Source: an uncultured Clostridia bacterium (GTDB lineage Bacteria > Bacillota > Clostridia > Christensenellales > Aristaeellaceae). Taken from it: 64,000 bases of DNA. Location: contig CALCUD010000002.1 of assembly GCA_937906775.1 (NCBI GenBank), forward strand, positions 62,001 through 126,000, read 5' to 3'. Positions 52,321 to 60,736 of the stretch are shown here, piece by piece. A model generated the notes under the pieces. It was not told where the DNA came from, did no database searches, and saw only the letters and a list, made by a program, of their open reading frames with translations. Positions within the stretch are counted from its first letter, which is position 1. Each line of letters starts with the position of its first letter. A program made the position numbers and the translations under genes.

Positions 52321-54786
52321 ATGAAGTATCTGAATCTGGATCGCGGATGGGAATTCAGAAGAGGCTATGCGGATACGCTCGGCATGGTGAAGGACCGGGC
52401 GTGTACGGCGGTCGATCTGCCGCATGACGCGATGATCGGTCTGCCGACAACACCTGAAGCGCCTGCAAAACACGATTCCGGGTATTTTCCGGGCGTTGTA
52501 TGCAATTACACCCGGTACGTGGACATTCCGCAGGAATGGAAGACGGAACGGATCGGCCTGTGCTTCGACGGCGTGATGATGTACTCGAACGTGACGGTCA
52601 ACGGAACCAAGGTCGGGGAACATCATTACGGATATTCGCCGTTCTTCCTGGATATTACGGAAGCGGTCGCATTCGGGGAGAAAAACCGGATCACGGTGAA
52701 CACGGACACCGGAGTCCAGCCCAGTTCCAGATGGTATTCCGGGTGCGGCCTGTATCGCAGCGTACGGCTCTGCCGCTTTCCGGACGTTCATCTGGAGCAT
52801 GACGGGATTTTCATTTATACCCGGGAGATTTCCGGCGGAACGGCCTGGCTGACCGCCGAAATCGACGTCCGGAACCGGACGGGCGAAAACAGGATCGCAG
52901 AAGTAGCCCTCCGGATTTCGGACGCGGACGGAAACAAGGCCTGTGAGGAGACTCGCCAGGCTGTGCAGATCAATCCCGGACGGCAGGAGACCGCGAGGAT
53001 ATCCTTTCAGATCCCGGACGCACGGCTCTGGGATCCCGAACAGCCGAACCTTTATACGGCGACCGTGACGGTGACGGATCTCGGGACCTTTGGAACACAT
53101 TTTGTTCCGGACGGATCCGCAAAAACGGATGAAGCCGAAAAGCAGTTCGGCGTCCGGACGGTGACCGCGGACGCAACGCGCGGGCTTCGCGTCAACGGGA
53201 AAACCGTCAAGCTCCGGGGAGGATGCGTCCATCACGACAACGGACTTCTTGGAGCGGTTTCGCTGTATGAAAGCGAGGTCCGGAAGCTCCGGAAACTGAA
53301 AGAGACCGGTTTCAACGCGATCCGGACGGCACACAATCCGCCTTCGGAAGCGCTGCTGGAGGCGTGTGACCGGGTCGGAATGTTTATTTTTGACGAAGCG
53401 TTTGACGCCTGGGGCGTCGCGAAGAGACCGGGGGATTTCAGTACATTTTTCGATAACCTTTGGGAGCAGGAAATCACCGCGTTTGTCCGCCGCGACAGGA
53501 TCCATCCTTCCGTCATTATATGGTCTACCGGAAATGAGATCCCGGAGCGCGGCGGTCTGAACAACGGATATACGCTGGCTTCCAGACTGGCGGAAGCAGT
53601 CCGGAAACTGGATCCGACCCGTCCTGTGAGCAACGGGATCTGCTCTTTCTGGTGCGGGGTGGATGACTTCCTCGCGCAGGAAATGAACGGCGCGCAGAAC
53701 GCGCAGAACGATCATCTCCGGTACTCCTGGGACAGGATGACCGAGCCGTTCACCAACGGGCTCGATATTGTCGGATATAACTATATGGAGGATCTTTACG
53801 AAAATTCGCATAAACTGTTCCCGAACAGGGTGATTCTCGGCTCCGAGAATTTCCCGAAGGAGATCGGCTTCCGGTGGCCGCTGGTGGAATCCCTGCCTTA
53901 TGTGATCGGCGACTTTACCTGGACTGCCTGGGACTATATCGGAGAAGCCGGGATCGGCAAGTCTGTATTTTTCGATCCGGGTGATCCGGACGCGCCCGAA
54001 CACCCCTGGGATATCATGCCGGACACTACCTCGCCTTATCCTTGGCGGCTGGCCAATGACGCGGATTATGACATCACCGGACGGCTTCGCCCGCAGGGCG
54101 CCTACCGGAGCGTGGTCTGGGGAAACGGGGAAACACACCTGTACGCGCAGCATCCGGACCATTGCGGAAAAACGGAACTCACCAGCATGTGGGGATTTCC
54201 GGATGTTCTGAAAAGCTGGAATTTTGCCGGTTATGAAGGGAAACCGGTTGAACTGACTGTGTTTACCAATGCGGAGGAAGTTGCGCTGGTGGTCAACGGC
54301 CGGGAGACGGAAAGGAAACCTGTCGGCAGAGAACGTCCGCTGCCCTGTTCTGTACAGTTCCGGACAGCCTATGTTCCGGGAACGGTTGAAGCGGTCAGCT
54401 ACAGAAACGGAACGGAGATCAGTCGCGACCGGATCGAAACTTCCGGAGTTCCCGCGAAGATCCGGATCACCCCGGAGAAAACGGAGATGCGTGCGGACGG
54501 CCATGACGTGATCTATGCGGAGATCGAGGTGCTGGATGAACAGGGACGGATTGTTCCGGATGCGTCGCTGAAGCTGAATGCCTCTGTACGGGGAACGGCG
54601 GTTCTGGCCGGTTTCGGTACAGGAAATCCGGTTACCGATGAGGATTACACGGACAGCCGGACCGTGAGTTTCGGGGGCCATGCCCTCGCAATCCTGCGCA
54701 GCGGATATGAAACCGGAGAAACGACGCTCACGGTTGAGTCTGCTGACGCCGGACTCAGCGCGGAATGTACGGTGCGTACGGAATGA
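52321..54786 (+). CDS. Beta-galactosidase-like GH2 glycosidase
   Basis: 821 residues, GH2 layout: sugar-binding sandwich (about 1-150), immunoglobulin-like domain (about 165-270), TIM barrel (about 280-560), and C-terminal Ig-like domains (DUF4982-like about 600-670, and a big Ig fold near 700-820). Acid/base Glu406 lies in STGNEIPE; the nucleophile is probably Glu509 in GSENFPKE. No signal peptide. It could act on beta-galactosides or related sugars; specificity is not visible. It follows DUF2161. Confidence 0.88.
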   Translation: MKYLNLDRGWEFRRGYADTLGMVKDRACTAVDLPHDAMIGLPTTPEAPAKHDSGYFPGVVCNYTRYVDIPQEWKTERIGLCFDGVMMYSNVTVNGTKVGEHHYGYSPFFLDITEAVAFGEKNRITVNTDTGVQPSSRWYSGCGLYRSVRLCRFPDVHLEHDGIFIYTREISGGTAWLTAEIDVRNRTGENRIAEVALRISDADGNKACEETRQAVQINPGRQETARISFQIPDARLWDPEQPNLYTATVTVTDLGTFGTHFVPDGSAKTDEAEKQFGVRTVTADATRGLRVNGKTVKLRGGCVHHDNGLLGAVSLYESEVRKLRKLKETGFNAIRTAHNPPSEALLEACDRVGMFIFDEAFDAWGVAKRPGDFSTFFDNLWEQEITAFVRRDRIHPSVIIWSTGNEIPERGGLNNGYTLASRLAEAVRKLDPTRPVSNGICSFWCGVDDFLAQEMNGAQNAQNDHLRYSWDRMTEPFTNGLDIVGYNYMEDLYENSHKLFPNRVILGSENFPKEIGFRWPLVESLPYVIGDFTWTAWDYIGEAGIGKSVFFDPGDPDAPEHPWDIMPDTTSPYPWRLANDADYDITGRLRPQGAYRSVVWGNGETHLYAQHPDHCGKTELTSMWGFPDVLKSWNFAGYEGKPVELTVFTNAEEVALVVNGRETERKPVGRERPLPCSVQFRTAYVPGTVEAVSYRNGTEISRDRIETSGVPAKIRITPEKTEMRADGHDVIYAEIEVLDEQGRIVPDASLKLNASVRGTAVLAGFGTGNPVTDEDYTDSRTVSFGGHALAILRSGYETGETTLTVESADAGLSAECTVRTE

Positions 54787-54825
54787 AAAAGAAAAATGCT
54801 GAATCGGGCGGGGAGGATCATGCCG

Positions 54826-55350
54826 ATGGAGCTTCTGGACCTGTATACGGATGAACGGATCCGGACAGGGATGACGGCGGACCGGAGCCGGCCGATCCCT
54901 GAAGGATTTTATGTCCAGGTCGTTCACATATGTGTTTTTGATACGAAGGGACGTATGCTGATCCAGCAGCGGCAGCCGTTCAAGAGGGGATGGCCCGGTA
55001 TGTGGGACGTCAGCGTCGGGGGATGCGCTGTCGCCGGCGAGACCAGCCGGAACGCCGCAGAACGCGAAACGCTGGAAGAACTTGGACTGGAGATCGACCT
55101 TTCGAATGATCGGGCGGCGGTAACGGTCAATTTTGATCACGGCTTTGATGACTATTATGTTCTTTCAAAAGAGCCGGATCTTTCCATGCTGAAGCTGCAG
55201 CCGGAGGAGGTTCAGGCGGTCCGCTGGGCGGATGAACATGAGATTCTGAAGATGATCGATGAAGGGATCTTTATTCCGTATGAGAAAAGCCTGATTACAC
55301 TCCTTTTTACCCGCAGGAACAACCGCAGCGCGCATTCGCGGGACAGGTGA
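54826..55350 (+). CDS. Nudix hydrolase, IPP-isomerase-like subgroup
   Basis: About 174 residues. 'MELLDLYTDERIRTG' and 'GFYVQVVHICVFDTKGRML' match the YfcD/Idi-like Nudix proteins. The Nudix box reads 'GGCAVAGETSRNAAERETLEE' (given in two parts around residues 66-87) then LGL. I took ATG 54826 with GGAGG 9 nt upstream; ATG 54820 is closer than usual. It is 39 bp after GH2. The substrate is unknown. Confidence 0.83.
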   Translation: MELLDLYTDERIRTGMTADRSRPIPEGFYVQVVHICVFDTKGRMLIQQRQPFKRGWPGMWDVSVGGCAVAGETSRNAAERETLEELGLEIDLSNDRAAVTVNFDHGFDDYYVLSKEPDLSMLKLQPEEVQAVRWADEHEILKMIDEGIFIPYEKSLITLLFTRRNNRSAHSRDR

Positions 55351-55367
55351 CTGCGGAACAACCTGAT

Positions 55368-55886
55368 TCACCTGATCCAGTAAACATAGTTGGATTTGCG
55401 GGGAGCTGCTGCTTTCGGACTTTCGGCCGCGTAACCGAGAATGCAGTGTCCGATCCCTTCGTAGTTGCCTTCGATCCCGAGATCTTTCAGCAGCTGCTTT
55501 CCTTCTTCTCCGGAGAATTCTTCCTTCGCACGGTGGATCCAGCATGAACCGAGACCGGCTTCATGCGCGGCCAGCATCAGCTGCTGCATCACGCAGGAAC
55601 CGTCATACAGATAGGTCGGAATATCCCGGTCGGCCAGAACGATCAGGACAACGGGCGCGCCGTAGAACGGATCTGAATGCGCGCCCATGACAGCGGCGTT
55701 CATGGCGCTTAATCTGTCTCTTGTGGCTTTGTCCGTCACCGCAATGATGACGGGGGACTGTTTTCCCATACCGGTCGCCGCGAAAGTTCCGGCGGTCACA
55801 ATGCGTTCGATCAGCTCCGCGTCGGGCATCTCGGCTGTATATGCGCGGCAGGAACGGCGGCTGAGCAGATTGGTATATGCATCCAT
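55368..55886 (-). CDS. Nitroreductase family protein
   Basis: 172 residues, FMN fold: 'NLLSRRSCRAYTAEMPD' at the N-terminus, 'LMLAAHEAGLGSCWIHRAK' and 'GHCILGYAAESPKAA' further on. It differs from the nitroreductase at 48.8 kb. Ribosome site AAGGAGG 8 nt before ATG. It is a single minus-strand gene. Confidence 0.87.
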   Translation of the reverse strand: MDAYTNLLSRRSCRAYTAEMPDAELIERIVTAGTFAATGMGKQSPVIIAVTDKATRDRLSAMNAAVMGAHSDPFYGAPVVLIVLADRDIPTYLYDGSCVMQQLMLAAHEAGLGSCWIHRAKEEFSGEEGKQLLKDLGIEGNYEGIGHCILGYAAESPKAAAPRKSNYVYWIR

Positions 55887-56028
55887 AAGAAAATCCTCCT
55901 TATTGTGTGTTTCTTGATGTTTTCGGGATCCGATATGTCTGAACCGTTTTTTTACATGAGACGAAACATATGAATCCCCTCTATCGGAATGATATCACAG
56001 GCTCGTATGTGTGAACAGATATTTTCAG

Positions 56029-57963
56029 TTAAAAATCGAATATACCGCCTTCCAGCGCGCTTCGGGCGGCCAGAATATATTTCGCCGTATCCAAAGGATC
56101 CGTACCCCGCCGCGGCACGGCTCTGTCCAGCTCCGGCGGAGCTTCGCGGTATCCGCTCAGACGGGTGTGCATGACGCCGTGTCCGGCAGTGGCGGCGGCC
56201 AGCTGCGACGCGTAATCCAGACTTGTCACAGCCGGGACCGACGCGGTCAGCATGACGTTTTCCCCGTCCGTTTCGGTATTCGTGATTTCGCCACGCATCC
56301 GGCTGATATCGTTCATGATCCGCCCGAGATATTCCGACGGAACGGTCAGACGCATTTCCAGAACAGGCTCCAGCAGGACGCTTCCGCCGCGCTGCAGTCC
56401 GTCCTGGATGGCCATGGGCGTTGCCACAATGAAGTCCAGCGGATGGGTATGGATCAGATGATGGTTTCCGCCTGTCAGCGTGATCTTTACATCTGTGACA
56501 GGCCAGCCTTTCCGTCCCTGCCGGAGCGCGAGCGGAAGCGCCTGCCGCACCTGATGCTGATACCGGCTTTCAATCTCCCGGTGAGGGACAACGGAGGAAA
56601 AGGTGACCCCGCTTCCGCGGGGAGCAGGCTCCATTAGAAATTCCAGAACCGCCCAGCAGGGTTTGGGCATCGTATACGCGACGAAGCCGACCACTTCACG
56701 CGCCAGAGTTTCCCGGCAGATCACGGCGGGCTCGCCGAAACGGACATTGAGTCCGAAGCGGGTTTTCAGCAGATCCTGCAGGATCTCCAGCTGGATCTTC
56801 CCCATCACATGCAGATGGATCTCCTTTAAGGAACGGATATATTCCGCGTTCAGAAGGCCGTCTTCCAGCGTCAGTTCTTCGCAGGCCAGACGAAGCTTTT
56901 CCGTTTCCTCCTCCTTTTTGGGATACACGCGGACGGTGATCAGCGGCGTGCGGAAATTCCCGGGCTCGACATGACGGGGAAGAGATCCGGCGTCTCCGAA
57001 AACATGACCGATCCGCAGATCGCCCAGACCGAAAAGAATGCCGACTTCGCCGGCGTTCAGAACGCCTGTGTCCTCTCCGGAGACATTCCGGATCTGGGTG
57101 ATTTTCCGCTGGACCGTTCTTTCGGCGCCGGTGACGGGATCTGTTCCCGCCGGCAGCTCCACAGCCTGTCTGTTTTCCAGACTTCCGCCGAACAGGCGGA
57201 CCCACAGACCGCGCCCCATGGTCCGGTCGGAGGAGGAAGCGAATACGACGCCGCAAAGGCCGCCGCATGAAGATACGGGCGGAGGAAGAAGACTGACGAT
57301 CGCGTCCAGCAGTTCTTCGATATTTTCGTCTTTCAGAGCGGAACCGTACAGAACGGGATGGATCTTTCCCTGATGCGTGAGGCTGCGGAGCGGTTCCAGA
57401 ATTTCACCTTCGCCGATCTCCTCGCCGTTCAGATAGCGTTCTGTCAGCGACTCATCCGTTCCGCAGATAAACTCGCGCGTATCTTCCTCATCCTGCAGCA
57501 GAAAGACGGATGAGGTCAGGCGCTTCCGGATCTGCGCAAGCGTTCCGTCCACATTCGCGTCCGGTCTGTCTGTTTTGTTCAGAAAAATGAGAAACGGAAG
57601 GCCCTGCTCCCGGAGCGCGCGGAAAAGCACTTCCGTCTGTGGCTGAATCCCGTCTGCCGCGTCGACCAGCAGAACCGCGCCGTCCAGCGCCCAGAACGAA
57701 CGTTCCACTTCCGCTGAAAAATCGATATGGCCGGGCGTATCGATCAGATGGATCCGCGTATCTTTCCAGTTGAAGCCGACCACCGTCGCACGGACGGAGA
57801 TGCCTCTGCGCCGCTCTATGTCCATGGAATCAGTGAACGCCGTCCCCCGGTCAACGGATCCGACGCTCCGGACCCGGCCCGCGTGAAACAGAAGCTGCTC
57901 GGAAAGCGTCGTTTTTCCGGCGTCCACGTGAGCGAATATGCCGATGTTCCTGATCCCGGGCAT
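56029..57963 (-). CDS. TetM/EF-G-like translational GTPase, non-Tet tip loop
   Basis: 644 residues, the length of Tet(M)-type ribosomal protection proteins. G motifs: AHVDAGKTT, DTPGHIDF and NKTDR. It aligns along its length with Tet(M), including 'LLEPVLEMRLTVPSEYL'. At the tip of domain IV, where Tet(M) has its Ser-Pro-Val-containing loop that displaces tetracycline, this protein reads GGNHHLIHTHPLDF. The C-terminus ends RSALEGGIFDF. It is therefore more likely a paralogue with another ribosomal role than a proven resistance protein. ATG 57963 with GGGGGA upstream. It is transcribed with the sfp-like gene, 17 bp ahead. Confidence 0.8.
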   Translation of the reverse strand: MPGIRNIGIFAHVDAGKTTLSEQLLFHAGRVRSVGSVDRGTAFTDSMDIERRRGISVRATVVGFNWKDTRIHLIDTPGHIDFSAEVERSFWALDGAVLLVDAADGIQPQTEVLFRALREQGLPFLIFLNKTDRPDANVDGTLAQIRKRLTSSVFLLQDEEDTREFICGTDESLTERYLNGEEIGEGEILEPLRSLTHQGKIHPVLYGSALKDENIEELLDAIVSLLPPPVSSCGGLCGVVFASSSDRTMGRGLWVRLFGGSLENRQAVELPAGTDPVTGAERTVQRKITQIRNVSGEDTGVLNAGEVGILFGLGDLRIGHVFGDAGSLPRHVEPGNFRTPLITVRVYPKKEEETEKLRLACEELTLEDGLLNAEYIRSLKEIHLHVMGKIQLEILQDLLKTRFGLNVRFGEPAVICRETLAREVVGFVAYTMPKPCWAVLEFLMEPAPRGSGVTFSSVVPHREIESRYQHQVRQALPLALRQGRKGWPVTDVKITLTGGNHHLIHTHPLDFIVATPMAIQDGLQRGGSVLLEPVLEMRLTVPSEYLGRIMNDISRMRGEITNTETDGENVMLTASVPAVTSLDYASQLAAATAGHGVMHTRLSGYREAPPELDRAVPRRGTDPLDTAKYILAARSALEGGIFDF

Positions 57964-57980
57964 CCGGTTTTCCCCCTTTT

Positions 57981-58625
57981 TTACGCTTCCATACACCATG
58001 CGCAGGCGTATCCCTCGCCGGCATCCGGTTCTCCGAAACGGAAAATGCGCGGATCCGACGGACAGACAACGGTGACAGGACCGTCATCGGCGATCCGGAT
58101 CTCAAAGGAGTTCAGGGGGCGGGACAGCCCCTCGCCCGTACATTTGATAAAGCTTTCCTTCAGGGCCCAATATCTGTAAAACAATTTTCGCTGCGCCTCC
58201 GGATCGGAGAGAGAACACAGTCTTTCATATTCACCGGGATGGAAAAAACGTTTTGCCAGATCCAGCGGGAGGTCCCCGAATGTCTGAATATCACAGCCGA
58301 CGGCCCGGGCGGAGGGCGTCCAGACGCACATGACCCTTTGGCCCGAATGGGACAGGTTGAACTGGAAGCGGGAAGCGATCGCGGGGAAATACGGCTTTCC
58401 CTGCGGCCCTGCGGCCCGCGCCAGCCCCTGCGGATCATAGCCGGATCCGGTCAGCGCGCGGTTCAGGAGCCTTTCCGCGCCCAAAGCGAGCCGCCTGTCG
58501 TCCGCCTGCCGCATCCGCAGGATCTTTTCACGTTTATTCGCCGGGATGAATGTCATTTCATCCGGGGAAAACGCCGGATCCGGAATTTCGCCGATATCTG
58601 TTATATAGAAAAACGGATGATCCAT
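57981..58625 (-). CDS. 4'-phosphopantetheinyl transferase (Sfp type)
   Basis: 214 residues. 'FNLSHSGQRVMCVW' and 'AVGCDIQTFGDL' form the CoA and Mg site; the usual DIE triad reads Asp-Ile-Gln here. 'FYRYWALKESFIKCTGEGL' is the W-KE-K motif. It moves phosphopantetheine from CoA onto carrier proteins. No polyketide, NRPS or ACP gene is near, so the target is unknown; AcpS-type duty on fatty acid ACP is possible. It heads the operon with the TetM-like GTPase. Confidence 0.87.
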   Translation of the reverse strand: MDHPFFYITDIGEIPDPAFSPDEMTFIPANKREKILRMRQADDRRLALGAERLLNRALTGSGYDPQGLARAAGPQGKPYFPAIASRFQFNLSHSGQRVMCVWTPSARAVGCDIQTFGDLPLDLAKRFFHPGEYERLCSLSDPEAQRKLFYRYWALKESFIKCTGEGLSRPLNSFEIRIADDGPVTVVCPSDPRIFRFGEPDAGEGYACAWCMEA

Positions 58626-58761
58626 GATTCCGGTAACCTCCTTTTCCCCGATCAGAAGCAGTATACACTATATATTGAGAAAATCACAGTTAACAGCGGA
58701 AAATTTATGAAATATTGCTCATTGTTTGTCATATGAATATAGACGCAGAACATAGAAAATG

Positions 58762-58795
58762 TGATATAATGATTTTTGCGGTCCGCAAACCGCAA
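58762..58795 (+). promoter_or_regulatory. Upstream promoter and hairpin of the sugar importer
   Basis: Extended -10 TGATATAAT (58762-58770). At the expected start of transcription comes TTGCGGT (58776-58782), loop CCGCAA, ACCGCAA (58789-58795), a perfect 7-bp hairpin or operator. If used, it makes a leader of about 245 nt. Confidence 0.5.
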
Positions 58796-58862
58796 GAAAT
58801 ATGGATTTTGCAATATAAAGTGAGGAATTGCAACGTGTTGAGGGGATTACCCCGTTCGCAAT

Positions 58863-58924
58863 ATATGCAAACGATTACAAGGACGAAAGCAAATAATGAG
58901 AATGAAGGAAGCAAATAGTGAGAA
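58863..58924 (+). promoter_or_regulatory. 22-bp-period direct repeats, likely AraC-type operator
   Basis: GAAAGCAAATAATGAGAA (58885-58902) and GGAAGCAAATAGTGAGAA (58907-58924) agree at 16 of 18 positions, 22 bp apart. A weaker copy (11 of 18) lies exactly 22 bp earlier (58863-58880). Two-turn spacing in direct orientation fits binding by an AraC-family protein such as the one encoded at 62.6 kb. This stretch also carries a 67-codon open frame (58715-58918) that I do not regard as a gene. Confidence 0.6.
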
Positions 58925-58933
58925 AAAGTGACC

Positions 58934-58973
58934 TTGCTTTACATTGTGGATGTACGTACAAAGTGTTCATAAT
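58934..58973 (+). promoter_or_regulatory. Proximal promoter region of the sugar importer
   Basis: Two fits are possible: TTGCTT (58934) with TACAAA (58957), spacer 17, or TTGTGG (58944) with CATAAT (58968), spacer 18. Both begin within 20 bp of the repeat array. The weak -35 would suit activator dependence. Confidence 0.45.
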
Positions 58974-59000
58974 ATGCTCAAAGGGCACAATGTGCTCAAA
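58972..59000 (+). repeat. 11-bp direct repeat in the importer leader
   Basis: ATATGCTCAAA (58972-58982) and ATGTGCTCAAA (58990-59000), 18 bp apart, just before the ribosome site GGAGG (59010-59014). Confidence 0.5.
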
Positions 59001-59022
59001 TAAAAAAATGGAGGATTGACCC

Positions 59023-60669
59023 ATGAAGAAGTTCCTGGCTGCTCTGCTGGCTGCCACGATGCTGCTGGCGCTGATCCCCGCGGCTATGGCCAGTGATGCC
59101 GAACCCATCACTGTTACCGTGTTCCGTGGCGATCCCGGTGAACAACCCACTGAAGACAACAAGATCTACAAGATGATCGAAGACGAATTCGGCATCAAGT
59201 TCGAGATCGAATTCCTCGCCGGCGACCTGAACGAGACCCTGTCTCTGAAGATTGCCAACGAAGACTATCCGGACCTGTTCGACGGCGGCAACAGCGCTGA
59301 GATGATCGAAGCGGCTGACGCTCTGATCGACATGCTGCCCTACATCACCGAGGAAGGCACCCCCAACCTCTACAAGCACATCTACACCGATGACCGCGTG
59401 AAGCAGCTGCTGGACGAAGATGGCCATCTGCACATCATCCCCAACTACGGCATCAACTACAACGGTCAGATCCAGAACGAGCCCAACGGCCCCATGTTCT
59501 TCATCCAGAAGCAGGTCATCGCGTGGAACAACTACGTGGTGCCCACCACCCTGGACGAGTACTTCGACCTGCTCGAGCGCTTCGTGGCTGAGAATCCCAC
59601 CGACAAGAACGGCACGCCCTACACCGGCTTTGCCATCCTGTGCGAAGACTGGCGTCACTTCTGCCTGATCAACCCCGTTCAGCACCTGATGGGCCGCCCG
59701 AACGACGGTGAAGTCATCATTGACATCAGCACCCCCGAATACAAGACCACGACCTTCATCAATCAGGAATATGCGAAGCCCTACTACAAGAAGCTGAACG
59801 AAGAGTTCAACAAGGGCATCATCAACAAGGACACCTTCGTTATGAACTATGACCAGTACATCGCTGCTCTGTCCAACGGCACCATCCTGGCCATGTTCGA
59901 TCAGGGCTGGGACTTCGATCCGGCTACCGCCGCTCTGAATGCCGCCGGCATGTACGAGAACACCTACCTGGGCCTGCCGCTGGTCTATGACGAAAGCTAT
60001 GGCTACGGCGTCATCGAAGAGCACTATGTCAACGGTGCTGTCATGAACAAAGACCGCGGCTTCGGTATCTCCGTCAACTGCGAGTATCCGGAACGCATGA
60101 TCAACCTCTTCGAGAACCTCCTGTCCGACAAGTGGCAGAAGATCCTCCAGTGGGGTATCGAAGACGAAGATTACTACGTCGAAGACGGCCGTATGCTGAT
60201 GACCAAGGAACAGTACGAACAGCGCAACGATGTTTCCTGGCAGCGCGCGAATCAGGCTCTGGCCATCTGGCAGTCTGCTCCCAAGAAGCAGGGCGTGCAG
60301 GATGACGGCAATGCCTGGGCTCCCACCGATCAGGCTGAGATGTACTTCGGACTGATGAACGAATACGACATTGACTTCTTCGCCAAGTGCGGTCTGAAGG
60401 TTCCCGGTGACGTGTTCGACAAGACCCTGCCTCTGGCTCCCTACGGAGAAGCCTGGCAGATCGACAAGGGACCCATCTCTGTCGAATATGCTGACTTCAA
60501 TGCGATCCAGGACCGCTGCCTGCCTGAAATCATCATGGCGACCGACGATGCTGACTTCGATGCCAAGTGGGATGCTTTCGTTGAAGAAATCAACCCCTCC
60601 TGCGAAGTTTACACCAACTTCATGCAGGAAGAAGTCCTGAAGCTCGTGAAGCAGGCTTTGGGTGAATAA
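59023..60669 (+). CDS. Sugar ABC transporter substrate-binding protein
   Basis: 548 residues, extracellular binding protein of the large LplA/YtcQ type used with oligosaccharide permeases. Signal peptide MKKFLAALLAATMLLALIPAAMAS with an AMA-S cut site and no lipobox Cys. Codons favour C endings strongly, as expected for very high expression. It is the first gene of the importer operon, followed by a hairpin that probably limits permease expression. The ligand is unknown; the operon's AraC regulator and downstream deoC hint at a sugar. Confidence 0.87.
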   Translation: MKKFLAALLAATMLLALIPAAMASDAEPITVTVFRGDPGEQPTEDNKIYKMIEDEFGIKFEIEFLAGDLNETLSLKIANEDYPDLFDGGNSAEMIEAADALIDMLPYITEEGTPNLYKHIYTDDRVKQLLDEDGHLHIIPNYGINYNGQIQNEPNGPMFFIQKQVIAWNNYVVPTTLDEYFDLLERFVAENPTDKNGTPYTGFAILCEDWRHFCLINPVQHLMGRPNDGEVIIDISTPEYKTTTFINQEYAKPYYKKLNEEFNKGIINKDTFVMNYDQYIAALSNGTILAMFDQGWDFDPATAALNAAGMYENTYLGLPLVYDESYGYGVIEEHYVNGAVMNKDRGFGISVNCEYPERMINLFENLLSDKWQKILQWGIEDEDYYVEDGRMLMTKEQYEQRNDVSWQRANQALAIWQSAPKKQGVQDDGNAWAPTDQAEMYFGLMNEYDIDFFAKCGLKVPGDVFDKTLPLAPYGEAWQIDKGPISVEYADFNAIQDRCLPEIIMATDDADFDAKWDAFVEEINPSCEVYTNFMQEEVLKLVKQALGE

Positions 60670-60682
60670 TTAAGTCTTGCGG

Positions 60683-60719
60683 ATCATGGGGAGGGATACG
60701 TCTCTCCCCATGATTTTTT
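60683..60719 (+). terminator. Partial terminator after the binding-protein gene
   Basis: ATCATGGGGAG...CTCCCCATGAT stem followed by TTTTTT, 14 bp after the stop; likely an attenuator for the permease genes. Confidence 0.8.
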
Positions 60720-60736
60720 AGGGAGGAGTGTTGATT

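Noticed and set aside
51448..55140. A very long open frame (about 1,230 codons) on the minus strand opposite the DUF2161, GH2 and Nudix genes
   Set aside because: It mirrors the codon structure of clear plus-strand genes with catalytic motifs, has no ribosome site, and reads as Arg/His/Pro-rich low-similarity sequence. Similar antisense frames (for example 1025-2596, 4911-6140, 43695-45521) were rejected for the same reason.
56029..57963. Tetracycline resistance gene
   Set aside because: The domain IV loop is not that of Tet proteins, and there is no mobile element or leader peptide nearby; kept as a TetM-like GTPase.
58715..58918. Small plus-strand open frame of 67 codons before the sugar importer
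   Set aside because: It overlaps the promoter and repeat array, has no good ribosome site, and the protein resembles nothing.
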